Origin: DASWNP01 sp036399175
GTDB lineage: Bacteria > Acidobacteriota > Blastocatellia > Pyrinomonadales > Pyrinomonadaceae
Direction: 5' to 3'
Length of the DNA stretch: 64,000 bases
Assembly: GCA_036399175.1 (NCBI GenBank)
Contig: DASWNP010000037.1
Span: forward strand, 62,001-126,000
Shown here: piece after piece, positions 15,274-23,480 of the stretch
How the letters are laid out: each line of letters begins with the position of its first letter
Numbering within the stretch: position 1 is the stretch's first letter
Program-made: the position numbers and the translations under genes
The notes under the pieces: generated by a model
What the model was told of the DNA's origin: nothing
Database searches by the model: none
What the model saw: only the letters and a program-made list of their open reading frames with translations

Positions 15274-17421
15274 ATGTTTCTCTCTGAACACTTAAGAAAA
15301 CTTCGCACGCCGCTCGTATCTCTGCTGATGCTCGGGCTCGTCGTCTCTCTTGCGTCGGGGCGGGGAGCGAACGCCTACGCTCAAGCCTCTGCGGGCAAGA
15401 AGCCTGTGACGCACGAGGCCATCTGGCTGATGAAGCGCGTGGGCGCGCCCGCGCCGAGCCCTGACGGCAAGTGGGTCGTCTTCTCCGTCACCGAGCCCGC
15501 CTACGACGATAAGGAGCAGGTCTCAGACCTCTGGCTCGTGCCTTCGGACGGAAGCGCGAAGCCGCGCCGGCTGACGGCGACGAAGGGCGGCGAGAGCGGT
15601 ATGGCTTGGAGTCCCGACAGTCGCCGGCTCGCCTTCTCCGCCAAGCGCGAGGGCGACGAGGTCAATCAAATCTACATCATCAACGTCGCCGAGGGCGGCG
15701 AGGCCGTGCGCGCGACGACGCTCTCGACGGGCGCGCGCTCGCCGCAGTGGCGACCCGACGGGCAAGCCCTGCTTTTTTCGAGCGGCGTCTTTCCCGGCGC
15801 TTCGGACGACGAGGCCAACAAGAAGCTGGCCGCCGAGCGCAAGGCTCTCAAATATCGTGCGCGCGTCTACGACAAGTTCCCCATTCGTCGCTGGGACAGG
15901 TGGCTCGAAGACACGCAGACGCACATCTTCGTCCAGACGCTTGAGCCCGGTGCGAAACCCCGCGACCTTCTGGCCGGAACGCGCCTCGTCGCCGAGCGCG
16001 GCTTCGCCGGACGCGCCTCGGATTCTGCCGACGAGCTGGACGCCGTCTGGACGCCCGACGGCCAGTCCGTCATCTTCGTCGCCACCACGCAGAGCCACAC
16101 CGCCGCCTACGCCAATTTCAACCTGCATCTCTACAGGGTCGGCGCGGCGGGCGGACAGGAGCCCGTCCAACTGACCAACGGCAAGGACGATTACAGTCGC
16201 CCCGTCTTCAGCCCCGACGGCAAGCGGCTCTATTGCAGCTTCACGAAGGATACGGGCAAGGTCTACAACCTCGACCGCATCGCCATGTTCAACTGGCCTG
16301 CGCTCGGCGAGCCCGTCGTCGTCACGCCCACCTTCGACCGCTCCGTCTCCGGCTTCGCCCTCACGCCCGACAGCAAGACCATCTACCTGCTCGCCGAAGA
16401 CGCCGGGCACGAAAAACTCTACAGCGTCGCTGCGACGGGCGGCGAAGTGCGCCTCGCTCACGACTTGCAGAGCGGCGTCTATACGAATCTGAGAATACCT
16501 GAGCGCGCCTCGTCCACTCTTCTCTTCGCCGGTTGGGAGAGCGCCATCAGCCCCAACGAGATTGTGCGCATCGACCTTTCGAGCAAACGCCACCGCGCGC
16601 TCACGGATTTCAACGCCGAGCGCGTCGCCCAAATCGACTGGCAGCCCCTGCGCGAGTTCTGGTTCACCAGCAAGAAGGGCAAGCGCATTCACAACATGAT
16701 GGCGCTTCCGCCCGGCTTCGACCCGAACAGGAAATACCCGCTCTTCGTCGTCATTCACGGCGGGCCTCATAGCATGTGGCGCGACTCATTCAGCCTGCGC
16801 TGGAACTACCACCTTCTGGGTCGCCCCGGCTACGTCGTCCTTCTGACCAACTACACGGGCTCGACCGGCTTCGGCGAGAAGTTCGCGCAGGACATACAGG
16901 GCGACCCCTTCATCACGCCCGCAGACGAAATCAACGAGGCGGCCGACGAAGCCATCCGACAGTTTCCCTTCATCGACGGCACCAGGCAGGCCGCAGGCGG
17001 CGCAAGCTACGGCGGGCACCTCGCCAACTGGCTGCAAGCCACCACCACTCGCTACAAGTGTCTCATCAGCCACGCCGGGCTCATCAACCTCGAATCGCAG
17101 TGGGGCACCTCCGACAGCATCTATCACCGGGAGATAAATAGCGGCGGCCCCGTCTGGGAACAGGGCGCGGTCTGGCGCGAGCAGAACCCCATCCGCTTCG
17201 CCAAAAACTTCCGCACGCCGATTCTTCTCTCCGTCGGCGAAAACGACTTCCGCGTGCCCCTCAACCAGACGCTTGAGAACTGGAGCGTCCTCCAGCGCCT
17301 CCAAGTCCCCAGCCGCCTCGTCGTCTGGCCTGACGAGAACCACTGGATTCTCAAAGGCGAAAACAGCCGCTACTTCTACAAGGAAGTGCACGACTGGCTC
17401 GGAAAATATCTGGGAACGTAA
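15274..17421 (+). CDS. S9 family peptidase (dipeptidyl/acylaminoacyl peptidase type), exported
   Basis: A 715-residue protein with an N-terminal signal sequence (LVSLLMLGLVVSLASG). Residues about 50-450 form the beta-propeller with PD40-type blades (SPDGKWVVFSV, SPDSRRLAFSA, SPDGKRLYCSF). The C-terminal alpha/beta hydrolase has nucleophile S578 in GGASYGGHLAN, Asp in GENDFRVP and His in DENHWI, a complete triad. It likely trims peptides outside the cytoplasm. GAGGAG precedes the start. A perfect hairpin at 17484 terminates it. Confidence 0.92.
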   Translation: MFLSEHLRKLRTPLVSLLMLGLVVSLASGRGANAYAQASAGKKPVTHEAIWLMKRVGAPAPSPDGKWVVFSVTEPAYDDKEQVSDLWLVPSDGSAKPRRLTATKGGESGMAWSPDSRRLAFSAKREGDEVNQIYIINVAEGGEAVRATTLSTGARSPQWRPDGQALLFSSGVFPGASDDEANKKLAAERKALKYRARVYDKFPIRRWDRWLEDTQTHIFVQTLEPGAKPRDLLAGTRLVAERGFAGRASDSADELDAVWTPDGQSVIFVATTQSHTAAYANFNLHLYRVGAAGGQEPVQLTNGKDDYSRPVFSPDGKRLYCSFTKDTGKVYNLDRIAMFNWPALGEPVVVTPTFDRSVSGFALTPDSKTIYLLAEDAGHEKLYSVAATGGEVRLAHDLQSGVYTNLRIPERASSTLLFAGWESAISPNEIVRIDLSSKRHRALTDFNAERVAQIDWQPLREFWFTSKKGKRIHNMMALPPGFDPNRKYPLFVVIHGGPHSMWRDSFSLRWNYHLLGRPGYVVLLTNYTGSTGFGEKFAQDIQGDPFITPADEINEAADEAIRQFPFIDGTRQAAGGASYGGHLANWLQATTTRYKCLISHAGLINLESQWGTSDSIYHREINSGGPVWEQGAVWREQNPIRFAKNFRTPILLSVGENDFRVPLNQTLENWSVLQRLQVPSRLVVWPDENHWILKGENSRYFYKEVHDWLGKYLGT

Positions 17422-17483
17422 GAGCCCGCTCACGCGTCTTATCGCCGTTTGCGAACGAGTACGACCGCCCGAAGAGGCGTCGA

Positions 17484-17530
17484 AACGAAGATGGGAAGGA
17501 TTCTAATTTAGAATCCTTCCCATCTTCGTT
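17484..17530. terminator. 23-bp perfect palindrome, bidirectional terminator
   Basis: AACGAAGATGGGAAGGATTC... (17484-17506) is a perfect inverse of 17508-17530 around one base. It sits between the convergent S9 peptidase and lipoprotein genes and would stop transcription from both sides. Confidence 0.85.
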
Positions 17531-17572
17531 TGACGCATCTTCCGTTGCCCGCCGGTAAAGGAGCCCCGGCCT

Positions 17573-19096
17573 TTATCTGTAGGTCTGAACCATCTCTCTG
17601 AAATCCCACGTCGGCTGGTACGGTAGGTTTGTTCCGGCGATGACGTTGCGGGTCGGGTCAATCCAGTAGTAGTTGCTGCCGGACTGAGCTTTGTATGCCT
17701 GTCCCGTCTGCGGGTCAACTACGCGCGTCTGTCCGCTGAGCACGTCGCCTCTCTGCTCGGCGATGCGATCCCAGGAAGCCCAGCGCTCGTTCTGCATCTG
17801 CTTTTGCAGGTTGTAGGAGAACTCGTTGTAGCGACGTAAATCTTCGGCTGTGCGCGCCTCGCCCTGCCTCTGGGCAGCCCACCACTGCGGGTTGAGTTGG
17901 AAGCTGCCAATCGCCCTTTGCAGTACGGCGTCGCCCTCTTTCGCGCGGTTGGCCGAAGCGAGGAAGCCGTAGATTGCTTTGAGATACCACATCGTAGCCA
18001 CGCCCATGTCGGGAGCCGCGTAGGTTTCCACGAACAGGTAGCCGACGTAAGGCTGGCCTCCGGCCTGACAGGTGAAAGCCACTTCGCCCGCAGTGTAGTG
18101 ATTCCCCTGCACCAGAAATCCCTGCCGCGCCAGTTGCTGCACGTAGTCGGGGCGGTCTCTTTGTGCGAGCCACTGGAGGTTGCCGCAATTTCGTCCGACG
18201 TTCATCTGAACGTAGTTCGTGGCGAAGACGACTGCGGGCATGAAGCGGTAAATCGGTATGCCGCCCGAATACATCTGGCCTTCACGATAACCGAGACTCA
18301 TTATCGTCTGGCTGGGCTCGATGTAAGTGTCCGGCACGTTGACATCGCCGCTCCTGACCGTCACCTGCCCGTCCGGCGACTGCGCGACAAACTCGCTTCT
18401 CCGGCCAATCATGCGCTCACGCTTGATTCCTCCGGAGACGCGCCAACCCGCCGGGGCTTCGATGCTGAAGGCGTTCTCGGTCGGGTCTACCCAACGCTGA
18501 AACTGCATGCTTGCGAGCGGGTCTCCGCCGCCCATCGCACCCGCCTGCTGCTGGTTGACGTGCGTCACGCGGAAGCTTCCCAGAACGCGTGCGAAGACGG
18601 GTTCGAGCGACTGGTAGCTCGCGGGTTGTCCGGCGACGGCGTAGAAAAAGACGGTCGCGCCTCTCGGTGTGTTCGCCCACCAGAGCGCCGTCGTCTCCCT
18701 GAGCGTGCTGTCGTCGAGTCCGACGGCTCTCACGCCGTTCGTCCCGAACTGCCAGCCGCTCCTCGGCATGACCCATTTCTGACGCGGCCATAACTGGCTC
18801 GACAACCCCATCAGCACGCCCTGAGCGCGACGCCCGTCAAGCTGCCCCTCAATCTGAAGCGGCATAATAAACACGCGCTCCATGTTCGGCCCCTCCGCCG
18901 CAATCCGCCCCTGCCCCGCGATGACCCGCCAGCCCCTCGGAATCTCAAGCTCAAACCCGGACGGGTCTTGATGCCTCATCCAGCCCTGCGAGCCGCCCTG
19001 CCCACCTTGCGAGCCGCCCTCAGCCGAATCGTTCCCCGAACCACCGAAAAACGCACATGCCGTCATCAACATCCCCCACATCGCAATCTTAAGCAT
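17573..19096 (-). CDS. Lipoprotein with duplicated PsbP/MOG1-like domain
   Basis: A 507-residue protein. The N-terminus MLKIAMWGMLMTAC is a lipobox with the lipidated Cys at 14, then a Gly/Ser/Gln-rich linker. Two segments begin alike (HQDPSGFELEIPRGWRV near 42 and WVDPTENAFSIEAPAGWRVSGG near 208), marking two PsbP/MOG1-like domains. The C-terminal part has aromatic-rich helices (YNEFSYNLQKQMQNERWASW). Role unknown. It would be anchored in a membrane facing the periplasm. It stands alone, ending at the palindrome at 17484. Confidence 0.7.
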   Translation of the reverse strand: MLKIAMWGMLMTACAFFGGSGNDSAEGGSQGGQGGSQGWMRHQDPSGFELEIPRGWRVIAGQGRIAAEGPNMERVFIMPLQIEGQLDGRRAQGVLMGLSSQLWPRQKWVMPRSGWQFGTNGVRAVGLDDSTLRETTALWWANTPRGATVFFYAVAGQPASYQSLEPVFARVLGSFRVTHVNQQQAGAMGGGDPLASMQFQRWVDPTENAFSIEAPAGWRVSGGIKRERMIGRRSEFVAQSPDGQVTVRSGDVNVPDTYIEPSQTIMSLGYREGQMYSGGIPIYRFMPAVVFATNYVQMNVGRNCGNLQWLAQRDRPDYVQQLARQGFLVQGNHYTAGEVAFTCQAGGQPYVGYLFVETYAAPDMGVATMWYLKAIYGFLASANRAKEGDAVLQRAIGSFQLNPQWWAAQRQGEARTAEDLRRYNEFSYNLQKQMQNERWASWDRIAEQRGDVLSGQTRVVDPQTGQAYKAQSGSNYYWIDPTRNVIAGTNLPYQPTWDFREMVQTYR

Positions 19097-19393
19097 CGCT
19101 CTGCCTCCTCAATTCATTCCTTCACCCGCAATTAACTGCTCAGCAGCCTGCCCGCCTGCCAGAATCTCCCCCACATCTTCCCTTCCGCCAAACTCCGCGC
19201 CCGCAACCCACCCGTCGCCAACGCCCGGCGACTTTTATCTGAATCTCGCGTCGAGGTCAATGAAAAGTGGCGGCTCGCTTCGCGCTCGCATCAATTCTTC
19301 TACTTGAAGCCTCTACCCCCTCGGGCAAATAATGAGCATGACCGTTGACGTTAGTAATCGGATTTGCCGACCTATAGAGAGGTGCAAGCTCGT
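19097..19393. other. Divergent gap upstream of the SWIM/SIR2 pair
   Basis: No gene is supported. TTGACG at about 19344 and TATAGA at about 19369 look like promoter hexamers but are 22 bases apart, so I do not call a promoter. Confidence 0.3.
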
Positions 19394-19822
19394 ATGACCG
19401 AAGAGAAGTTGCCTCGTCTGACCGAAGCACACATCCGAAGCTTGGCTACCGAGCCAAGCTTCGCACGCGGCGAAACTTACTACCACGACGGAGCCATCCT
19501 TGAGCCCGTCCGGCAGGCAGGAGATTTATACGCCCAATGCGAAGGCTCGGACTATGAGCCTTATCAGGTCTCCGCCACGCTCGACGAAGACGGCGTCGCA
19601 GAGACCTATTGCACGTGCCCCTACGACTACGGCGGCGTCTGTAAGCACATCGTCGCTTTGCTGTTGACCTACGTTCACGAGCCAGACTCATTCCGCTCGA
19701 TACCGCCACTCTTCGAGCTGCTCTCAGGCTACAATCAGGAGGAACTGATTGCCCTCGTCGGCGAGATGATTAAGCGCGAGCCCGGCTTGCTATCGCTGGT
19801 GGAGTCCTTTGTCGCACGTTGA
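19394..19822 (+). CDS. SWIM zinc-finger protein
   Basis: A 142-residue protein whose centre carries the SWIM motif CxCx(n)CxH as CTCPYDYGGVCKH, with the usual upstream strand (YQVSATLDEDGVAETY). SWIM domains bind zinc and contact DNA or protein. The N-terminal RSLATEPSFARGETYYHDGA is the normal lead-in of bacterial SWIM proteins. ATG 19394 is chosen over a TTG at 19364 because GAGAGGTG precedes it. Only 26 bases separate it from the SIR2-STAND gene, so the two are probably one operon. Confidence 0.85.
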   Translation: MTEEKLPRLTEAHIRSLATEPSFARGETYYHDGAILEPVRQAGDLYAQCEGSDYEPYQVSATLDEDGVAETYCTCPYDYGGVCKHIVALLLTYVHEPDSFRSIPPLFELLSGYNQEELIALVGEMIKREPGLLSLVESFVAR

Positions 19823-19848
19823 AGCCTGACGTTCGGAGCTGAACCGAT

Positions 19849-22800
19849 ATGGCCGACCTCTCAAATCTCACGCTCGACGAAATCCTCTCCATCCCCGGCA
19901 ACCGTCCGGTCTTCGAGACGATGCTCTCGAACCTGGGCGAAGGCGAAGCCATCGCTTTCGTCGGCGCGGGCGCGTCGGCTGGCATGTATCCGCTCTGGGG
20001 AGAGTTCATCGACCTGCTCGCCGACTACGCGGTGCAGGAAGGCAAGGCCAGACCGAAGGACGCGGCGCGCTGGAAATCCGACACCAGCTCGACGCCGCAG
20101 CAACGCGTCAGCCTCATCATCCGAAGGCTCGACGAGCCCCGCTACCGAAGCTTCCTCAGACAGACCTTCAGCCCGCGCGAAGCCGCCGACGGCAAGCGCT
20201 ACACTCCCATTCACGAGAGCCTACTGCGCCTGCCTTTTCGCGGCTACGTCACCACCAACTACGACCCCGCGCTCGACTTCGCCCGCATGGAGCTGCGCCC
20301 GCGCTCGCTCACCACAGGCACTCCCACCTGGGAGGACAACGAGGAGATTTATCGCTGGTACAACGGCGACATCTTTAAGCGACCCACAGACTGCCCTATT
20401 CTCTGGCTGCACGGCTACTGGCAGCGACCCGGCGGCATCGTGCTCAATAGCGGAGAGTATTCTGCGGCCTATAAGCCCAGCCTCTACCGCCGCCTCTTCG
20501 ACGCTCTCTGGGGACAACGCCGTCTCGTCTTCGTCGGCTTCGGTTTCAACGACCCGCAATTTACCTTCATGGTCGGCGAGTATCTGCGCGACCTCAGAGA
20601 TGCCAGCGCGCTCCCCCGCCACGTCGCCGTGCTCGGCCTGCCGCTCGACGCCGACGGCACGATGCCCGACGACGATGCCATCGACGAATGGCGCGACAGC
20701 CTCGAAACCGACTATCACGTCCGCCCCCTCTTCTATCCCTTCAAAGGCAGCGACCATTCGGCGCTTCGACTCCTGCTCGACTCAGCCGCCGACGCGTGCG
20801 GCTCCCTTGCGCCCGCCGCCGCCGCTTCTACTGATGCCTCTCTCCCGACACCGACGACGCCCGTTCCGGCCTTCGCCGCCAAGTGGTTTCACGAGCCTTC
20901 TAACGACGACAAGTTTCTTGGCCGCGACGACGAAATCGCGCGTCTCGACCGTTGGGTGCGCGACGAGGCCGTGCGCGCCCTCGGCGTCTCGGCTGTCGGC
21001 GGCACGGGCAAAACCGCGCTCGTCGGCCACTGGCTCAAGAACACCGGAGGCTGGCGCACGCGCCCCTTCGCAGGACTCTTCGCCTGGAGCTTCTACCAGA
21101 ATCGAGACACGCGCGATTTCCTCCGCGAGTTTCTCCTCTGGACGCACGAGACTCTGCACACCCCGCAGCCCGTCAGGGACGCCGACCTCGTCGATACAGC
21201 CGTCGCCCTCCTGCGCCAACACACGCTCGTCGTCGTCCTCGACGGCCTTGAGGTCTTGCAGGAAGGGCCTGAAGACGCTCGACACGGCACGTTTCTCGAC
21301 GGCGATTTGCGAGAGCTTCTCACCGCCCTCTGCCAGCGCGAACACCGCAGCCTTGCCCTGCTCACCAGCCGCTTCGTCTTCGCCGACCTCGAACGCTTCC
21401 TCGGCACAACCTTTCACCAGCTCGACCTTCAAGGTCTCTCTTCCGAACGCGGCGGCCAACTCCTCGACGACCTCGGCGTCGGCGGCACAAACTCCGAACG
21501 CCAGCACGTAAGCGCGCGCCTCGAAGGCCATCCCCTCGGCCTCCGCATCTTCGCCTACGCTCTCCCAGACGAAGACGCCCACCAGCCCCGCCGCTTCCTC
21601 GACCACGCCTTCCGTCCCGCCGAACTCCCCGAAGGCGCACCCCTCAACGACAAGCTCCGCCGCCTTCTCGTCTTCTACGAACAACGGCTTCCCCCCGTAC
21701 AAGTGCGCCTGCTCAGCATCGTCGCCCTCTTCCGCTCCCCCGTCTCCGACGAAGCCGTGCTGCGCCTCACGCGCGGACTCTTCGGACAAAATGGCGAAGA
21801 CTCCCTACCCGACGACGCCGCTATCTCCGCCGAGCTGAAACGCCTCCAGGCGCGCGGCATCCTCTCGCGCGAACCCATTGAAGGCGGCTACGGCAGCGCC
21901 TGCCACCCCATCCTCCGCGACCACTTCCGCGCCCTCCTCCTCCGCACCGGCGCAGACATCGCCCGCCGCACAGCCGACCTGCTCACAGGCCAGCCATCGA
22001 ATGAGCAACCCCAAAGCGTAAAAGAGATTGAGCCCGTGCTCCTCGCCATCGAATTACTGCTTGATTCTGGCGAGTTCGAGGCGGCAAATAAGCTTTACAT
22101 GGAGAGGCTGGAACGTGGAAAGGTATTCATATGGATGCCTGCCCCGGTGGAGGGTATGGCCTGCGCACTTGGTTTCGTAAGGAGCGACGCACGACAACAG
22201 CAGTGTGAGGAAAAAATTTCGCGTAAGGGGTTGGCATTCTACCTAAATGAGGTTGGCCTCTATGCTGTACATACCGGGCACTTAGATATTGCACTCCAAT
22301 ACTACAATGACTCCAACACAATCTACAGAGAGATGCAGAATGCGGAGTTCCTCAGCGTGGGACTACAAAATGAATCCGAGTTGCTCGTTATCTTGGGTCA
22401 ACTTGCCGAGGCACGGCGCAGCGTTACCGAAGCTCTCCAACTCGTGTCGCAGGAGCGTAATGCGGCGGAAGTTCGTGACTGCCACGCGTATCGAGGCTGG
22501 AGCATGACCATTTCCGGCCAAGTCTACGCCGCTGCTGAAGACTTCGCCGTCGCCAACGAACTAAAGAAGAAGGATTTGGAAAACGCTGAACTTCATGGCA
22601 TCTATGGCATCTGGTGGGCGGAGATGCTTATTCGTTGCAGCCAGATTGATTTAGCACGCCGCCGCACTCAGGCCAACCTCCAAATCTGCGAGCGTAACCG
22701 ATGGAACGATAAAATCGCTGGATGCTACTGGCTGCTCGGTTGGTGCTCGTTAGCCCAGGGCAGGCTCGACGAGGCGAAGGCGGAGCTTCGACAGGCTGAG

Positions 22801-23322
22801 GCGATTTTTCAGCGCGGCCATTTGCTCTTCAACCTTTCGCGTCTGCATGTGACCGCCGGTGAGCTCGCCCTTGAGCGCGGGGATGCGGCGGGCGCGCTCT
22901 ACCGGGCAGCCGAGGCGTTGGCGCTCGCCGCGCCGCGCGGGATGAGGCTCGTGCATGCTGATGCGCTCGTCCTGCGTGGCCGGGCCCGTTTGCTGGAAGG
23001 CCAGCCGGACGGCGCGGGGCGCGCGCTCGACGATGCCGAAGAAGCCCTGCGTCTCGCCCGCGAGTGCGGCTACCCCTGGGCGGAGCGCGACGCCCTCTTC
23101 CTCAAAGCCGACGCGCACGCAGCCCTCGCCGCGTCTCACCAGAGCGCAGACCACACCTCAGCCGCCGACCGCGAGCGCGAAGCCGAGCGCCGCGCACGCG
23201 CCGACGCCGAAGACCTCGCCGCCCGGCTCGTGCTCACCGACGAAGACCTCGCCGCCGCAGAAGTGAAGGCCGTCGCATGGCTCAAGGAATGGGAGAAAAA
23301 GGGCTCGGAACGAGAGGCATAG
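19849..23322 (+). CDS. SIR2-STAND-TPR protein, probable antiphage defence sensor/effector
   Basis: A 1157-residue three-part protein. Residues about 20-310 are a SIR2-like NADase domain: G39-A-G-A-S43, T135-T-N137-Y-D139, catalytic-type H188 in LWLHG, and VFVGFGFNDPQF. Residues about 345-700 are a STAND NTPase with Walker A GGTGKT (about 383-388) and Walker B LVVVLDGLEVLQ (about 461). Residues about 720-1157 are TPR-like helices ending in an Ala/Arg/Glu-rich coil. SIR2 fused to STAND or linked to sensors depletes NAD in known defence systems (Avs, DSR and Thoeris relatives). G+C drops to 42-47% within 22081-22320, against about 68% at 21541. Defence is inference from architecture. Confidence 0.82.
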   Translation: MADLSNLTLDEILSIPGNRPVFETMLSNLGEGEAIAFVGAGASAGMYPLWGEFIDLLADYAVQEGKARPKDAARWKSDTSSTPQQRVSLIIRRLDEPRYRSFLRQTFSPREAADGKRYTPIHESLLRLPFRGYVTTNYDPALDFARMELRPRSLTTGTPTWEDNEEIYRWYNGDIFKRPTDCPILWLHGYWQRPGGIVLNSGEYSAAYKPSLYRRLFDALWGQRRLVFVGFGFNDPQFTFMVGEYLRDLRDASALPRHVAVLGLPLDADGTMPDDDAIDEWRDSLETDYHVRPLFYPFKGSDHSALRLLLDSAADACGSLAPAAAASTDASLPTPTTPVPAFAAKWFHEPSNDDKFLGRDDEIARLDRWVRDEAVRALGVSAVGGTGKTALVGHWLKNTGGWRTRPFAGLFAWSFYQNRDTRDFLREFLLWTHETLHTPQPVRDADLVDTAVALLRQHTLVVVLDGLEVLQEGPEDARHGTFLDGDLRELLTALCQREHRSLALLTSRFVFADLERFLGTTFHQLDLQGLSSERGGQLLDDLGVGGTNSERQHVSARLEGHPLGLRIFAYALPDEDAHQPRRFLDHAFRPAELPEGAPLNDKLRRLLVFYEQRLPPVQVRLLSIVALFRSPVSDEAVLRLTRGLFGQNGEDSLPDDAAISAELKRLQARGILSREPIEGGYGSACHPILRDHFRALLLRTGADIARRTADLLTGQPSNEQPQSVKEIEPVLLAIELLLDSGEFEAANKLYMERLERGKVFIWMPAPVEGMACALGFVRSDARQQQCEEKISRKGLAFYLNEVGLYAVHTGHLDIALQYYNDSNTIYREMQNAEFLSVGLQNESELLVILGQLAEARRSVTEALQLVSQERNAAEVRDCHAYRGWSMTISGQVYAAAEDFAVANELKKKDLENAELHGIYGIWWAEMLIRCSQIDLARRRTQANLQICERNRWNDKIAGCYWLLGWCSLAQGRLDEAKAELRQAEAIFQRGHLLFNLSRLHVTAGELALERGDAAGALYRAAEALALAAPRGMRLVHADALVLRGRARLLEGQPDGAGRALDDAEEALRLARECGYPWAERDALFLKADAHAALAASHQSADHTSAADREREAERRARADAEDLAARLVLTDEDLAAAEVKAVAWLKEWEKKGSEREA

Positions 23323-23405
23323 GTTTCCTCGTCAGCCGTCGTCAATCAAGTAGCCGTTTTCACTTACCACCCATCTCCCAATCGAAAAGCGCCTCGCCGT
23401 CTTGC

Positions 23406-23425
23406 CTGAATGAATACTCATTCAG
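23406..23425. promoter_or_regulatory. FadR (TetR-type) operator
   Basis: CTGAATGAATACTCATTCAG is a 20-base palindrome whose inner 18 bases match the Bacillus FadR consensus TGAATGAMTANTCATTCA at every defined position. It lies 56 bases before the fatty-acid oxidation gene at 23481. By analogy a TetR-type repressor released by long-chain acyl-CoA would bind here; that regulator is not in the window. Confidence 0.8.
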
Positions 23426-23480
23426 TATGATGTAGTCTTCCCTCGGGTTCGGAATCTCGACTGCGAAAGGCTTCCCCGGT

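Noticed and set aside
15523..16770. 415-codon minus-strand open frame opposite the S9 peptidase
   Set aside because: The plus strand carries PD40 blades; the antisense product has no recognisable fold or ribosome site.
19344..19374. TTGACG...TATAGA promoter for the SWIM gene
   Set aside because: The hexamers are 22 bases apart and the -10 lies almost on the ribosome site, so the spacing is wrong for sigma-70.
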